From Streptomyces sp. NBC_00510 (GTDB taxonomy: Bacteria; Actinomycetota; Actinomycetes; Streptomycetales; Streptomycetaceae): a stretch of DNA of 64,000 nucleotides. A model generated the notes under the pieces. It worked only from the letters and a program-made list of their open reading frames with translations. It did not search any database and had not been told where the DNA came from. The DNA lies in NCBI GenBank assembly GCA_036013505.1, contig CP107851.1, positions 4,986,001 through 5,050,000 on the forward strand, in the 5' to 3' direction. Shown here one piece after another: positions 18,913 to 27,284 of this stretch. A program made the translations under genes and the position numbers. Each line of letters opens with the position of its first letter. Within the stretch, counting starts at the first letter, position 1.

Positions 18913-19545
18913 TCAGCCCACGACCAGCGCATACGCTTCACGCAAATCGCGCCCCGTGTACGCATGGCTGGCCAGCCCGCTCACGTGGTGGTCCCCGTTG
19001 ACCGCGACCGACACCGGCACCGCCGCGAAGAGCGCCGTGTCCGACAGCGAGTCCCCGTACGCCACGCACTCCGCGCGGCTGACCCCGTAGCGGGCGCACA
19101 GCTCGTCCGCCGCCGTCACCTTCGTCTCCGGCAGCAGGATGCCCGCCACGTCCAGTCCCGCCGCCGGGCCGAACGGGAACTCCGGGAAGACCGACGCCCG
19201 CACCTCGTGCGCCCCCCACTCCAGCAGCCGGCGCACGAAGAAGTCCGGGGAGAGCGACACCACCGCGCAGTGCTCCCCGCGGGCGGCGATGTCCGCCCAC
19301 ACCTCCCGTATCCCGGCCAGCCACGGGGCGCCCTCGAACGCCGTCGCCACCTGCGCCGGGGTGAGCGCCCGCCACAGCTCGTACGCCCGCTCCGCGTAGC
19401 CCGGCGAATCCAGCAGACCCCGCCCGAGCGCGTGCTCCAGCTCGCGGAACTCCGCCACCAGCCCCAGCTCCCGGGCGAGTTCCATGCTCGCCGAGGAGCC
19501 GTGCATCAGCGTCCCGTCCATGTCGAAGATGTGCAGCCGTCCCAC
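18913..19545 (-). CDS. HAD-superfamily phosphatase (SerB-like)
   Basis: Encodes 210 residues. The HAD motif I FDMDGTLMHG is at residues 7-16, motif II is VVSLSPDF, motif III includes the Lys in LPETKVTAA, and motif IV is AYGDSLSDTALF. The layout resembles phosphoserine phosphatase-type HAD-IB hydrolases. GGGAGGGA precedes GTG 19545. The start lies inside the 3' end of the upstream LysR gene (40-base overlap), so the two are likely translationally coupled. Its physiological substrate is not evident. Confidence 0.88.
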   Translation of the reverse strand: MGRLHIFDMDGTLMHGSSASMELARELGLVAEFRELEHALGRGLLDSPGYAERAYELWRALTPAQVATAFEGAPWLAGIREVWADIAARGEHCAVVSLSPDFFVRRLLEWGAHEVRASVFPEFPFGPAAGLDVAGILLPETKVTAADELCARYGVSRAECVAYGDSLSDTALFAAVPVSVAVNGDHHVSGLASHAYTGRDLREAYALVVG

Positions 19546-20459
19546 GCGGTCCCTCCCTCGTCACCCGCCGCCCGGCCGGTCCCCGGCGGCGTCCCTCCGA
19601 ACAGCCGGGCGGCGTCCTCCGCCGCCCCGCGGACCGCGGGCCTGCGGTCCGCCGCCCGCCAGGCCAGCGCGACCGTGCAGCGCACGTCCCCGGCCAGCGG
19701 CACGATCACCACGTTCGACCGCGCGTAGTGCTCGTCGGTCGCCGTGCTCGCCAGTGCGCAACCCCGCCCCGCCGCCACGAGTTCGAGCGTCTCCTCCAGC
19801 GATCCCGACGGCACCGTCCCGGCCACGTGGGCGACGCCCACGGCCGACGGATGGCGGAAGCCGGCGTAGGCCGCGTCCCCGGTCCGCGGCACCACCCAGG
19901 TCCTGCCGCCCAGTTCATCGGGCGCGACCTCGGTCCTGCGGGCCAGCGGGTCCGTCGCGGGCAGCGCCACGCAGCGCCGGTCGCTGGAGACGGTCACCAT
20001 CCCCAGTCCCGGGGCGTCCAACGGGGGCCACACGATGGCCAGGTCGGAATGCCCGTCGAGCAGCCCGCAGGAGGGGTCGTCGAAGTCGTAGCGCCGCAGC
20101 CGCACGTCGCCCGGGGCGCGGGCCTGGACCAGGTCCAGCAGCTCCCGGGTGCGGCCGGCCGCCGCCTCCCCCAGGAAGCCCACGGTGAACGGCCGGGACG
20201 CCCCGTCCAGCAGCCCCTCGAGTTCGTCCGCGGCGTCGACCGCCGCCACCGCGTGGGCCAGGATCCGCCGCCCCAGGTCGGTCAGTTCGGCCCGTTCGCG
20301 GTTCCGCACCAGCAACGGCCGCCCCGCGGCGGCCTCCAGTCGGCGCACCGACTCGCTCACCGTGGGCTGCCGTACGTCGAGTTGCCGAGCGGCCGCCGAG
20401 AACGAGCCCGTACGCGCCACCGCCACGAACGCCCGCAGGCCGGGCAAGGTCAGCGTCAC
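19506..20459 (-). CDS. LysR-family transcriptional regulator
   Basis: Encodes 317 residues. The helix-turn-helix LRAFVAVARTGSFSAAARQL followed by DVRQPTVSESVRRLEAAAGR (about 6-60) is clear. An effector-binding domain follows, with LDGHSDLAIVWPPLDAPG. The last about 25 residues, rich in Gly and Thr, overlap the HAD gene. GTG 20459 is the first start that keeps the family N-terminus; the frame remains open far upstream but without LysR sequence. The gene is divergent from a double-GNAT gene with an 84-base gap, the usual arrangement for LysR control of a divergent target. Confidence 0.88.
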   Translation of the reverse strand: MTLTLPGLRAFVAVARTGSFSAAARQLDVRQPTVSESVRRLEAAAGRPLLVRNRERAELTDLGRRILAHAVAAVDAADELEGLLDGASRPFTVGFLGEAAAGRTRELLDLVQARAPGDVRLRRYDFDDPSCGLLDGHSDLAIVWPPLDAPGLGMVTVSSDRRCVALPATDPLARRTEVAPDELGGRTWVVPRTGDAAYAGFRHPSAVGVAHVAGTVPSGSLEETLELVAAGRGCALASTATDEHYARSNVVIVPLAGDVRCTVALAWRAADRRPAVRGAAEDAARLFGGTPPGTGRAAGDEGGTAWDGCTSSTWTGR

Positions 20460-20543
20460 TCCCGGAGGATAGCCAGGCCCCGGCCGATGGCCATAGGGGA
20501 AAACTATGGGTGTCGCCCGCCGCCGCCACGGCACGCTGCCCGC

Positions 20544-21407
20544 ATGACATCCCCCACGGCCCCCGTGCGCCGCCTCACCCCCGCCGACCTCCCCGCCTGC
20601 AGCGCGCTGGCCGTCAGCCGCGACTGGGGCGCCGAGGAGCACAAGTGGCGCTTCCTGCTCACCCACGGCGCCGGTTACGGCATCGACGCCCCCGACGGCG
20701 ACGGCCTGGCCGCCACCACCGTCCTGACGCGCTACGCGGGCGGCCTGGCGGCGGTCAGCATGGTCCTGGTCGCGGCCCGGTACGAGGGGCAGGGCCTCGG
20801 CCGGCGCATCATGACCCACGTCCTGGCCGAGGCGGGCGACGACACCGTCACCCTGCACGCCACCGACCGCGGCCGCCCCCTCTACGAGAAGCTCGGCTTC
20901 CGGGCGGTCGGCACCGTCGTCACCCACCGCGGACGCTTCGCCCCGCTGGTGCCCGCCCCCGACCGTCCCGGCGCCGCCCAACCGCGGCCCTTCACCGAAG
21001 CCGATCTGCCCGCCCTGCTCGCCCTCGACGCCGAGGTGTTCGGCGCGGACCGCTCCCCCCTCCTGCGCGACCTGCCGCGGTTCGCCGAACGCCTCCTGGT
21101 CGCCGGGGAGGACGGTGTCCTGACCGGTTACGCCTCGGCCTGGCTCAACGCGGACACCCTGGTCGTGGGCCCCGTCGTCGCCGGGAGCACGGCCGCGGCG
21201 AAGCGACTGATCACCGCGGTCACCCGTGACGCGGGCACACCCGTCCGCCTCGACCTGCGCACCGGCACCCCCGGCGGTCTCGACGGCTGGGCCGCGGAGC
21301 ACGGCGTGGCCCCCGTCTTCCCCAACACCCTCATGGTGCTCGGTGACCGTGACCTGCCCGGCGACGAACACCGCCGCCACGCACCGCTGATGGTGGCCCT
21401 GGGCTGA
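20544..21407 (+). CDS. Tandem-GNAT acetyltransferase
   Basis: Encodes 287 residues consisting of two GNAT folds. The first (about 8-135) has the acetyl-CoA loop VAARYEGQGLGRRIMTHVL and ends in YEKLGFRAVGT. The second (about 145-287) has a weaker motif A around GPVVAGSTAAAKRLITAVT. Only the first domain has a convincing Q/RxxGxG/A loop. Substrate unknown. It is divergent from a LysR regulator that may control it. The stop codon lies in a long inverted repeat shared with the dnaB stop. Confidence 0.87.
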   Translation: MTSPTAPVRRLTPADLPACSALAVSRDWGAEEHKWRFLLTHGAGYGIDAPDGDGLAATTVLTRYAGGLAAVSMVLVAARYEGQGLGRRIMTHVLAEAGDDTVTLHATDRGRPLYEKLGFRAVGTVVTHRGRFAPLVPAPDRPGAAQPRPFTEADLPALLALDAEVFGADRSPLLRDLPRFAERLLVAGEDGVLTGYASAWLNADTLVVGPVVAGSTAAAKRLITAVTRDAGTPVRLDLRTGTPGGLDGWAAEHGVAPVFPNTLMVLGDRDLPGDEHRRHAPLMVALG

Positions 21408-21463
21408 GCCGCCGTCCGGCCGCGCGAAGGTCGCACGGCGGATCCCCGCCCCGGGCGGCTCAG
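21404..21463. terminator. Inverted repeat containing two convergent stop codons
   Basis: CTGAGCCGCC (21404-21413) pairs perfectly with GGCGGCTCAG (21454-21463). The GNAT TGA lies in the left arm and the dnaB TGA in the right arm. The 40-base loop makes it a weak terminator; it may still form in convergent transcripts. Confidence 0.35.
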
Positions 21464-22935
21464 GTCTGGGCCATGTCCACGAAGCGCGAGTAGTGGCCCT
21501 GGAAGGCCACGGTGATGGTGGCCGTGGGGCCGTTGCGGTGCTTGGCGACGATCAGGTCGGCCTCGCCGGCACGCGGGGACTCCTTCTCGTAGGCGTCCTC
21601 GCGGTGCAGCAGGATCACCATGTCCGCGTCCTGCTCGATGGAGCCCGATTCGCGCAGGTCGCTGACCATGGGCTTCTTGTCCGTGCGCTGTTCGGGGCCA
21701 CGGTTCAGCTGGGAGAGCGCGATGACCGGCACCTCGAGCTCCTTCGCCAGGAGCTTGAGGTTACGGGACATGTCGGAGACCTCCTGCTGACGGCTCTCGG
21801 GCCGGCGCGAACCGCCCGCCTGCATCAGCTGGAGGTAGTCGATGACGACCAGGCGGAGGTCGTTGCGCTGCTTGAGCCGGCGGCACTTGGCCCGGATCTC
21901 CATCATCGACAGGTTCGGCGAGTCGTCGATGTAGAGGGGCGCCGCGGAGACGTCGGGCATGCGGCGGGCCAGTCGCGTCCAGTCGTCGTCGGTCATGTTG
22001 CCGGAGCGCATGTGGTGCAGGGCGACCCGGGCCTCGGCGGACAGCAGGCGCATCGCGATCTCGTTGCGGCCCATTTCGAGGGAGAAGAAGACGCTGGGCA
22101 TGCCGTTGGTGACCGAGCAGGCACGGGCGAAGTCCAGCGCGAGCGTGGACTTGCCCATCGCGGGACGGGCGGCGATGACGATCATCTGGCCCGGGTGCAG
22201 ACCGTTGGTGAGGGAGTCCAGGTCGGCGAAGCCGGTGGGCACCCCGGACATCTGGCCGCTGCGCGAGCCGATGGCCTCGATCTCGTCGAGGGCGCCCTCC
22301 ATGATCTCGGAGAGCGGGAGGTAGTCCTCGCTGGTGCGCTGCTCGGTGACGGCGTAGATCTCGGCCTGCGCGGAGTTGACGATCTCGTCGACGTCGCCGT
22401 CGGCGGCGTACCCCATCTGCGTGATGCGCGTGCCCGCCTCGACGAGCCGGCGCAGGACCGCGCGCTCGTGCACGATCTCCGCGTAGTACTCGGCGTTGGC
22501 GGCGGTGGGCACCGCGTTGACGAGACTGTGCAGGTAGGGGGCCCCGCCCACGCGCACGAGCTCACCGCGCTTGGTCAGCTCGGCGGCGACGGTGATGGGG
22601 TCGGCGGGCTCACCGCGGGCGTAGAGGTCGAGGATCGCGGCGTAGATGGTCTCGTGGGCGGGCCGGTAGAAGTCGGCGCCCTTGAGCACCTCGACGACGT
22701 CGGCGATGGCGTCCTTGGACAGCAGCATGCCGCCGAGCACCGACATCTCGGCGTCCAGGTCCTGCGGGGGTACGCGTTCGAAGCCGGCCCCTCCGCGGTC
22801 GTCGTCACGGTCGCGGTCGCGGTCCCGCTCGTCCCTCCGGCGGAAGCGGGAGACGGGCAGGCGGTCGCCGGGACCGTCCGGCGGGAACGGCGGCTCGCTC
22901 CCCCAGTGGTCGTCCGCGGGTTCGGGCTGGCTCAC
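21460..22935 (-). CDS. dnaB: Replicative DNA helicase DnaB
   Basis: Encodes 491 residues. After a charged N-terminal tail with RD repeats (about 33-47) come the DnaB N-terminal domain (about 56-160) and the RecA-like helicase core with Walker A ARPAMGKST (256-264), Walker B LRLVVIDYLQLM and the DnaB box with RPESRQQEVSDMSRNLKLLA and LSQLNRGPE. It unwinds DNA at the replication fork ahead of the polymerase. GTG 22935 (VSQPEPADDHWG) has GGAGG upstream. No intein was seen. The promoter side faces a cluster of DnaA-box-like sequences. Confidence 0.97.
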   Translation of the reverse strand: MSQPEPADDHWGSEPPFPPDGPGDRLPVSRFRRRDERDRDRDRDDDRGGAGFERVPPQDLDAEMSVLGGMLLSKDAIADVVEVLKGADFYRPAHETIYAAILDLYARGEPADPITVAAELTKRGELVRVGGAPYLHSLVNAVPTAANAEYYAEIVHERAVLRRLVEAGTRITQMGYAADGDVDEIVNSAQAEIYAVTEQRTSEDYLPLSEIMEGALDEIEAIGSRSGQMSGVPTGFADLDSLTNGLHPGQMIVIAARPAMGKSTLALDFARACSVTNGMPSVFFSLEMGRNEIAMRLLSAEARVALHHMRSGNMTDDDWTRLARRMPDVSAAPLYIDDSPNLSMMEIRAKCRRLKQRNDLRLVVIDYLQLMQAGGSRRPESRQQEVSDMSRNLKLLAKELEVPVIALSQLNRGPEQRTDKKPMVSDLRESGSIEQDADMVILLHREDAYEKESPRAGEADLIVAKHRNGPTATITVAFQGHYSRFVDMAQT

Positions 22936-23372
22936 CCCCCTGCCACCTCCTCCCGTCCGGCGCGGACCGCTGCGTCGTGTTCCATTTCCTACGCCACGGC
23001 TCTGACAATCAGCCGCCCGGACACACCTGTGGCACGTCGGGCGACGCCCCACGGTAGGGGTCCGCGGGGCCCACAGCCAAGACGGTTATCCACAGGGGCT
23101 GGGGATGACCTGTTGAAGAACCGCCCCTACCTGTGGAGAAGCCCGCTCCAGCTGTGTACAGGGCGGGGGACAGCGCGGTGGACAAGCACACAATCACCCA
23201 ATGATCACGCGGTTGACCTGCGCTTTCTTCATCCACCCGCTGTGGACAAGAAAAACTTGCCCGCTCGGCTCAAGATCACGACAAACGGCACGGAGGAGAT
23301 CACCCTGCGCAGCCGGAAGTAAGAGGCAGAATTGCCTTGCATCCCTTACATGTGGATGATTACCCTGGCCGG
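22936..23372. promoter_or_regulatory. dnaB-MATE divergent region with DnaA-box cluster
   Basis: This 437-base non-coding gap carries one perfect E. coli-type DnaA box, TTATCCACA (23086-23094), one perfect Streptomyces-type box on the minus strand (TGTGGACAA, 23241-23249) and near matches TGTGGAGAA (23132-23140) and GGTGGACAA (23177-23185). A candidate promoter for the MATE gene is TTGCAT (23337) with TTACCC (23360), 17 bases apart. Open frames in the gap look spurious. Confidence 0.6.
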
Positions 23373-24716
23373 GTGCCCCAGGTCGCCGAACACTCCCCCC
23401 AGCAGGCCGTACGCCGCCACGACCGCGAGATCATGGGCCTCGCGCTGCCCGCCTTCGGCGCGCTGGTCGCCGAACCACTCTTCCTCATGGCCGACAGCGC
23501 GATCGTGGGCCACCTCGGCACCTCGCAGCTCGCCGGGCTCGGTGTCGCGGGCGCCCTGCTGACCACCCTCGTCGGCGTCTTCGTCTTCCTCGCCTACGCC
23601 ACCACCGCCGCCGTCGCCCGCCGGGTCGGCGCGGGCGACCTGCCCGCGGCGATCCGCCAGGGCATGGACGGCATCTGGCTCGCCCTCCTCATCAGCGCCG
23701 CCGCGGTCGCCGTCGCCGTCCCCGCGGCACCCGCCCTCGCCGACCTGTTCGGCGCCTCGGGCACCGCGGCGCCGTACGCCGTCACCTACCTGCGGATCAG
23801 CGCCCTCGGCATCCCCGCGATGCTCGTCGTCCTCGCGGCCACCGGTGTGCTGCGCGGACTGCAGGACACCCGTACCCCGCTCTACGTCGCCGTCGGCGGC
23901 TTCGCCGTGAACGCCGTGCTCAACGTGGTGCTGGTGTACGGCGCCGGCCTCGGCATCGCCGGCTCCGCCTGGGGCACCGTCATCGCCCAGAACGCGATGG
24001 CGGCCGTCTACCTCGTCGTCGTGGTCCGCGGCGCCCGCCGGCACGGCGCCTCGCTCCGGCCCGACCCCGCCGGCATCCGCGCCTGCGCCCAGGCCGGGAC
24101 GCCCCTGCTGATCCGCACGCTGAGCCTGCGGGCCGTCCTGCTGCTCGCCACCGTGGTCGCGGCCCGGCTCGGGGACGCCTCCGTCGCCGCCCACCAGATC
24201 ACCATCGCCCTCTGGTCGCTGGCGGCCTTCGCCCTGGACTCCATCGCCATCGCGGGTCAGGCCATCATCGGCCGCTACCTCGGCTCCGACGACGTGGCCG
24301 GGGCCCGGGCCGCGTGCCGCCGCATGGTGCAGTGGGGCATCGCCTCCGGCGTGGTGATCGGCCTGCTCCTGGCCGTCTCCAGGCCGCTGATCGCCCCGCT
24401 GTTCACCCCGGACCCGGCCGTGCGCTCCCAGTTGACGACCGTCCTGCTGGTGGCGGCGCTCTCCCAGCCGGTCTGCGGCGTGGTCTTCGTGCTGGACGGG
24501 GTCCTCATCGGCGCCGGCGACGGCACCTACCTGGCCTGGTCGACGGTCGTCACCCTCGCCGTCTTCGCCCCCGTGGCGCTGGCCGTACCCGCCCTGGGCG
24601 GGGGACTCACCGCCTTGTGGTGGGCGATGGGGCTGATGATGCTCACCCGGCTGGCCGGCCTGCACTGGCGCGCCCGCTCGGGGAAGTGGGCCGTCACCGG
24701 CGCCGTACGCGCCTGA
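23373..24716 (+). CDS. MATE-family efflux transporter
   Basis: Encodes about 447 residues with twelve predicted membrane helices and the MATE features LALPAFGALVAEPLFLMADSA at the start and the internal repeat beginning AGTPLLIRTLSLRAVLLLAT. Members export drugs or metabolites in exchange for H+ or Na+ (DinF branch likely). GTG 23373 is chosen because promoter-like TTGCAT/TTACCC boxes overlap the upstream TTG (23337), which points to a nearly leaderless message; TTG 23337 would add 12 residues. The substrate is unknown. It is divergent from dnaB. Confidence 0.88.
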   Translation: MPQVAEHSPQQAVRRHDREIMGLALPAFGALVAEPLFLMADSAIVGHLGTSQLAGLGVAGALLTTLVGVFVFLAYATTAAVARRVGAGDLPAAIRQGMDGIWLALLISAAAVAVAVPAAPALADLFGASGTAAPYAVTYLRISALGIPAMLVVLAATGVLRGLQDTRTPLYVAVGGFAVNAVLNVVLVYGAGLGIAGSAWGTVIAQNAMAAVYLVVVVRGARRHGASLRPDPAGIRACAQAGTPLLIRTLSLRAVLLLATVVAARLGDASVAAHQITIALWSLAAFALDSIAIAGQAIIGRYLGSDDVAGARAACRRMVQWGIASGVVIGLLLAVSRPLIAPLFTPDPAVRSQLTTVLLVAALSQPVCGVVFVLDGVLIGAGDGTYLAWSTVVTLAVFAPVALAVPALGGGLTALWWAMGLMMLTRLAGLHWRARSGKWAVTGAVRA

Positions 24717-24765
24717 CCCGCGGGCCCTCCCGTACGCCTCCCGCACACCTCCCGCACGTGGAACG

Positions 24766-24802
24766 ACGCCGGGCCCGGAACTCGCGGTTCCGGGCCCGGC
24801 GT
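24766..24802. terminator. Bidirectional terminator between MATE and rplI
   Basis: ACGCCGGGCCCGGAAC (24766-24781) is perfectly complementary to GTTCCGGGCCCGGCGT (24787-24802) with a 5-base loop. It ends both the MATE transcript and the leftward ribosomal operon. Confidence 0.88.
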
Positions 24803-24820
24803 TCACGCGGTGCGCGAGTG

Positions 24821-25270
24821 TCAGGAAGCGACGACCTCGACGTCGAGAGCGGCCTCGACCTCGGGGTGCAGACGCACCGACACCTTGTGCGAGCCCAGCG
24901 TCTTGATCGGGGAACCGATCTCGATCCGGCGCTTGTCCACGTCCGGACCGCCCGCGGCCTTGACGGCGGCGGCGATGTCGGCCGGGGTCACCGAACCGAA
25001 CAGCCGGCCGGCGTCGCCCGCGCGGGTCGACAGCTTGACCTTGACGCCCTCGAGCTGCGCCTTGAAGGAGTTGGCCTGCTCGACGGTCGCGATCTCACGG
25101 ATCCGGCGCGCGCGGCGGATCTGCTCGACGTCCTTCTCGCCACCCTTGGTCCACGCGATCGCGAAGCCGCGCGGGATCAGGTAGTTGCGGGCGTAGCCGC
25201 TCTTGACCTCGACGACATCGCCGGCGGCACCGAGGCCGCTGACCTCGTTGGTGAGGATGATCTTCGCCAT
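24821..25270 (-). CDS. rplI: 50S ribosomal protein L9
   Basis: Encodes 149 residues: N-terminal beta domain [20 protein letters not shown], the conserved [13 protein letters not shown], a long connecting helix and a C-terminal domain ending DVEVVAS. L9 binds 23S rRNA near the L1 stalk and influences frame maintenance. It is the last gene of rpsF-ssb-rpsR-rplI, 17 bases after rpsR, and is followed by a strong hairpin. Confidence 0.98.
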   Translation of the reverse strand: MAKIILTNEVSGLGAAGDVVEVKSGYARNYLIPRGFAIAWTKGGEKDVEQIRRARRIREIATVEQANSFKAQLEGVKVKLSTRAGDAGRLFGSVTPADIAAAVKAAGGPDVDKRRIEIGSPIKTLGSHKVSVRLHPEVEAALDVEVVAS

Positions 25271-25287
25271 TGCTCGGTCACCCTTCC

Positions 25288-25524
25288 TTAGCGAGCGGTC
25301 GAGGTGTAGGGCAGCAGCGCCATCTCACGGCTGTTCTTCACGGCCGTGGCGACGTCGCGCTGGTGCTGGGTGCAGTTGCCGGTGACCCGGCGGGCACGGA
25401 TCTTGCCGCGGTCGGAGATGAACTTCCGCAGCAGGTTCGTGTCCTTGTAGTCGACGTAGGTGATCTTGTCCTTGCAGAACACGCAAACCTTCTTCTTAGG
25501 CTTGCGAGCAGGCGGCTTCGCCAT
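25288..25524 (-). CDS. rpsR: 30S ribosomal protein S18
   Basis: Encodes 78 residues. The N-terminus has [11 protein letters not shown] with a C14-x2-C17 pair and a later Cys in [10 protein letters not shown], consistent with a zinc-binding (C+) S18 form. In actinobacteria such forms often have zinc-independent paralogues made under Zur control elsewhere in the genome (family knowledge; not seen here). S18 pairs with S6 on the 30S platform, and rpsF is in the same operon. Confidence 0.97.
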   Translation of the reverse strand: MAKPPARKPKKKVCVFCKDKITYVDYKDTNLLRKFISDRGKIRARRVTGNCTQHQRDVATAVKNSREMALLPYTSTAR

Positions 25525-25568
25525 TGTCTCTCTCCAGTGTGATCAAGAAGTTTGGTACGCCGCCGCCC

Positions 25569-26162
25569 TTAGAAGGGCGGCTCGTCCGAGAAACCGCCGC
25601 CGCTGCCGGAGCCACCGCCCCAGCCGCCGCCACCGCCGCCCTGGCCGCCACCGGCCGGAGCGCCGGTCGCCCACGGGTCGGCGTCGGGCGCACCGCCCTG
25701 GCCGCCACCGGGGCCACCGCCCCAGCCGCCGCCACCGCCGCCCTGGCCGCCACCGCCGCCGTAACCGCCCTGGCCGCCGCGCGAGGCACCGCCGCCGCCG
25801 CTGGCCCGGGTGATCTTGGCGGTCGCGCTGCGCAGGCTGGCGCCGACCTCGTCGACGTCCAGCTCGTAGACCGTCCGCTTGACGCCCTCGCGGTCGTCGT
25901 ACGAGCGCTGCTTCAGACGGCCCTGCACGATGACGCGCATGCCCTTCTGGAGCGACTCGGCCACGTTCTCCGCCGCCTGCCGCCAGACCGAGCACGTGAG
26001 GAAGAGGCTCTCGCCGTCCTTCCACTCGTTGGTCTGCCGGTCGAAGGTGCGGGGAGTGGACGCGACACGGAACTTCGCGACCGCCGCACCGGACGGGGTG
26101 AAGCGCAGCTCGGGGTCGTCGACGAGATTGCCGACGACCGTGATGACGGTCTCGCCTGCCAT
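25569..26162 (-). CDS. ssb: Single-stranded DNA-binding protein
   Basis: Encodes 197 residues. The OB fold covers about 1-115 ([18 protein letters not shown], then [19 protein letters not shown]). A very glycine-rich linker with two copies of [14 protein letters not shown] (or nearly so) leads to the acidic tip FSDEPPF, which recruits replication and repair proteins. The position in the rpsF-rpsR operon marks it as the main replicative SSB. The tail repeat comes from a 42-base perfect direct repeat (25611-25652 and 25713-25754). Confidence 0.97.
   Translation of the reverse strand: MAGETVITVVGNLVDDPELRFTPSGAAVAKFRVASTPRTFDRQTNEWKDGESLFLTCSVWRQAAENVAESLQKGMRVIVQGRLKQRSYDDREGVKRTVYELDVDEVGASLRSATAKITRASGGGGASRGGQGGYGGGGGQGGGGGGWGGGPGGGQGGAPDADPWATGAPAGGGQGGGGGGWGGGSGSGGGFSDEPPF
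25611..25754. repeat. 42-base direct repeat in the ssb linker
   Basis: Bases 25611-25652 and 25713-25754 are identical over 42 positions, starting GCCACCGCCCCAGCC. The offset is 102 bases (34 codons), so the reading frame is kept and the Gly/Trp linker is duplicated. Confidence 0.85.
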
Positions 26163-26223
26163 GGTGAGTGACCTCTCGGCTTTGCTTGGCTTCTCGGTTT
26201 CCCGACTGCCTGAGCCGTCAGGC

Positions 26224-26514
26224 TCAGTGGGTCTCGGGACGGAGGACCTTGGTCCGGAGGACCGACTCGTTCAGGTTCATCTGACGGTCGAGCTCCTTGA
26301 CGACCTCAGGAGTGGCGTTGAGGTCGATGACCGAGTAGATGCCCTCGGGCTTCTTCTTGATCTCGTACGAAAGACGACGACGGCCCCAGGTGTCGACCTT
26401 CTCGACCTTGCCGCCGCCATTGCGGACGACGCCGAGGAAGTTCTCGATCAGCGGGGAGACAGCACGCTCCTCGAGATCGGGGTCGAGGATGACCATCACC
26501 TCGTAGTGACGCAT
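26224..26514 (-). CDS. rpsF: 30S ribosomal protein S6
   Basis: Encodes 96 residues starting [19 protein letters not shown] and ending [11 protein letters not shown], a full-length S6. ATG 26514 is preceded by AAAGGAGGTGGG, one of the strongest ribosome sites in the window; longer in-frame extensions are ignored. S6 forms a heterodimer with S18. It is the promoter-proximal gene of the rpsF-ssb-rpsR-rplI operon. Confidence 0.97.
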   Translation of the reverse strand: MRHYEVMVILDPDLEERAVSPLIENFLGVVRNGGGKVEKVDTWGRRRLSYEIKKKPEGIYSVIDLNATPEVVKELDRQMNLNESVLRTKVLRPETH

Positions 26515-26667
26515 GTGGAACCCACCTCCTTTGGACTCAGCGGCCACGGCGTTTCCGTGGCAGGAGGGTTTGCATCGCGTCGCAACGGTATCGCGGCCCA
26601 CCGACAACGCCCGCGGCGTTCCGGGGATCGCTCCCCGAAGGCCTTTCGGAACCGTCGTGTGGACCTG

Positions 26668-26687
26668 CACAGACACCGGTGCAGACG
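26668..26687 (-). promoter_or_regulatory. Inverted repeat in the rpsF leader region
   Basis: CTGCAC and GTGCAG form a 6-bp stem about 150 bases upstream of rpsF. It could be part of the operon leader, where S6:S18 feedback sites exist in other bacteria, but the S6:S18 consensus was not recognised. Confidence 0.25.
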
Positions 26688-26805
26688 GTACACACTACCC
26701 GCCTCGTGGCTTCCGGTTGAAATCCGGCCCCGGAAGCCCGCAATCTGTACACATCGGGTGTGTCCGGCGCTACGATGCGCCACCTCTCCATCACGGAGGT
26801 GCCCC

Positions 26806-27141
26806 ATGGCACAGGCAGTGCGACCCACCACCGGCAGCCGTCTCTACCAGCGGATCCTCAGCACCCTCAACTCGGACGGCCGACCCCACCCGGTGGAGAA
26901 CACCCTGGCCGTCGCGACCGTCGTGCTCGGCCTGATCTCCGCCATCGCGGCGTTCTGGAGCGGGCTGCACCTGCTCAGCTCCTGGGCCGGCCTGGTCGGC
27001 ATCCTCGTGGGCGCCGTCGGGCAGTACCGCTCCGCCACCACGGCCGAGCGCTTCTTCTTCATCATCGGCATGGGGCTGGCCGCGGTCGGCTTCTACATCG
27101 GCATGGCCCACGGCGGTCTCTTCGGCGGGGTGGTGTCCTAG
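26806..27141 (+). CDS. Small membrane protein (111 aa)
   Basis: Encodes 111 residues. After a polar N-terminus (about 1-30, TTGSRLYQRILSTLNSDG) come three hydrophobic helices: NTLAVATVVLGLISAIAAFW, LLSSWAGLVGILVGAVGQY and RFFFIIGMGLAAVGFYIGMA. ATG 26806 has GGAGGT five bases upstream. No function is assigned. It is divergent from rpsF. Confidence 0.85.
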   Translation: MAQAVRPTTGSRLYQRILSTLNSDGRPHPVENTLAVATVVLGLISAIAAFWSGLHLLSSWAGLVGILVGAVGQYRSATTAERFFFIIGMGLAAVGFYIGMAHGGLFGGVVS

Positions 27142-27284
27142 CCCCTCCGTTCCCGGCCCCCGCCGGGCGAAGCCGCGGACCGAGTTGTCCACAGCCCTCG
27201 TGGGGGCGTTCGCCGTTCGCAGTAGGCTTCGGCGCAGTAATGCAGTCAGCAATGCCGTAGCCGCAGCGATGGGGAGCGCCCCGC

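Noticed and set aside
23009-23236. A 75-codon minus-strand frame between dnaB and the MATE gene
   Set aside because: Lies over the DnaA-box cluster, no ribosome site, no conserved-looking composition.
26496-26831. Extended upstream frames in front of rpsF
   Set aside because: The AAAGGAGGTGGG site sets the start at 26514; the extensions are not ribosomal-protein-like.
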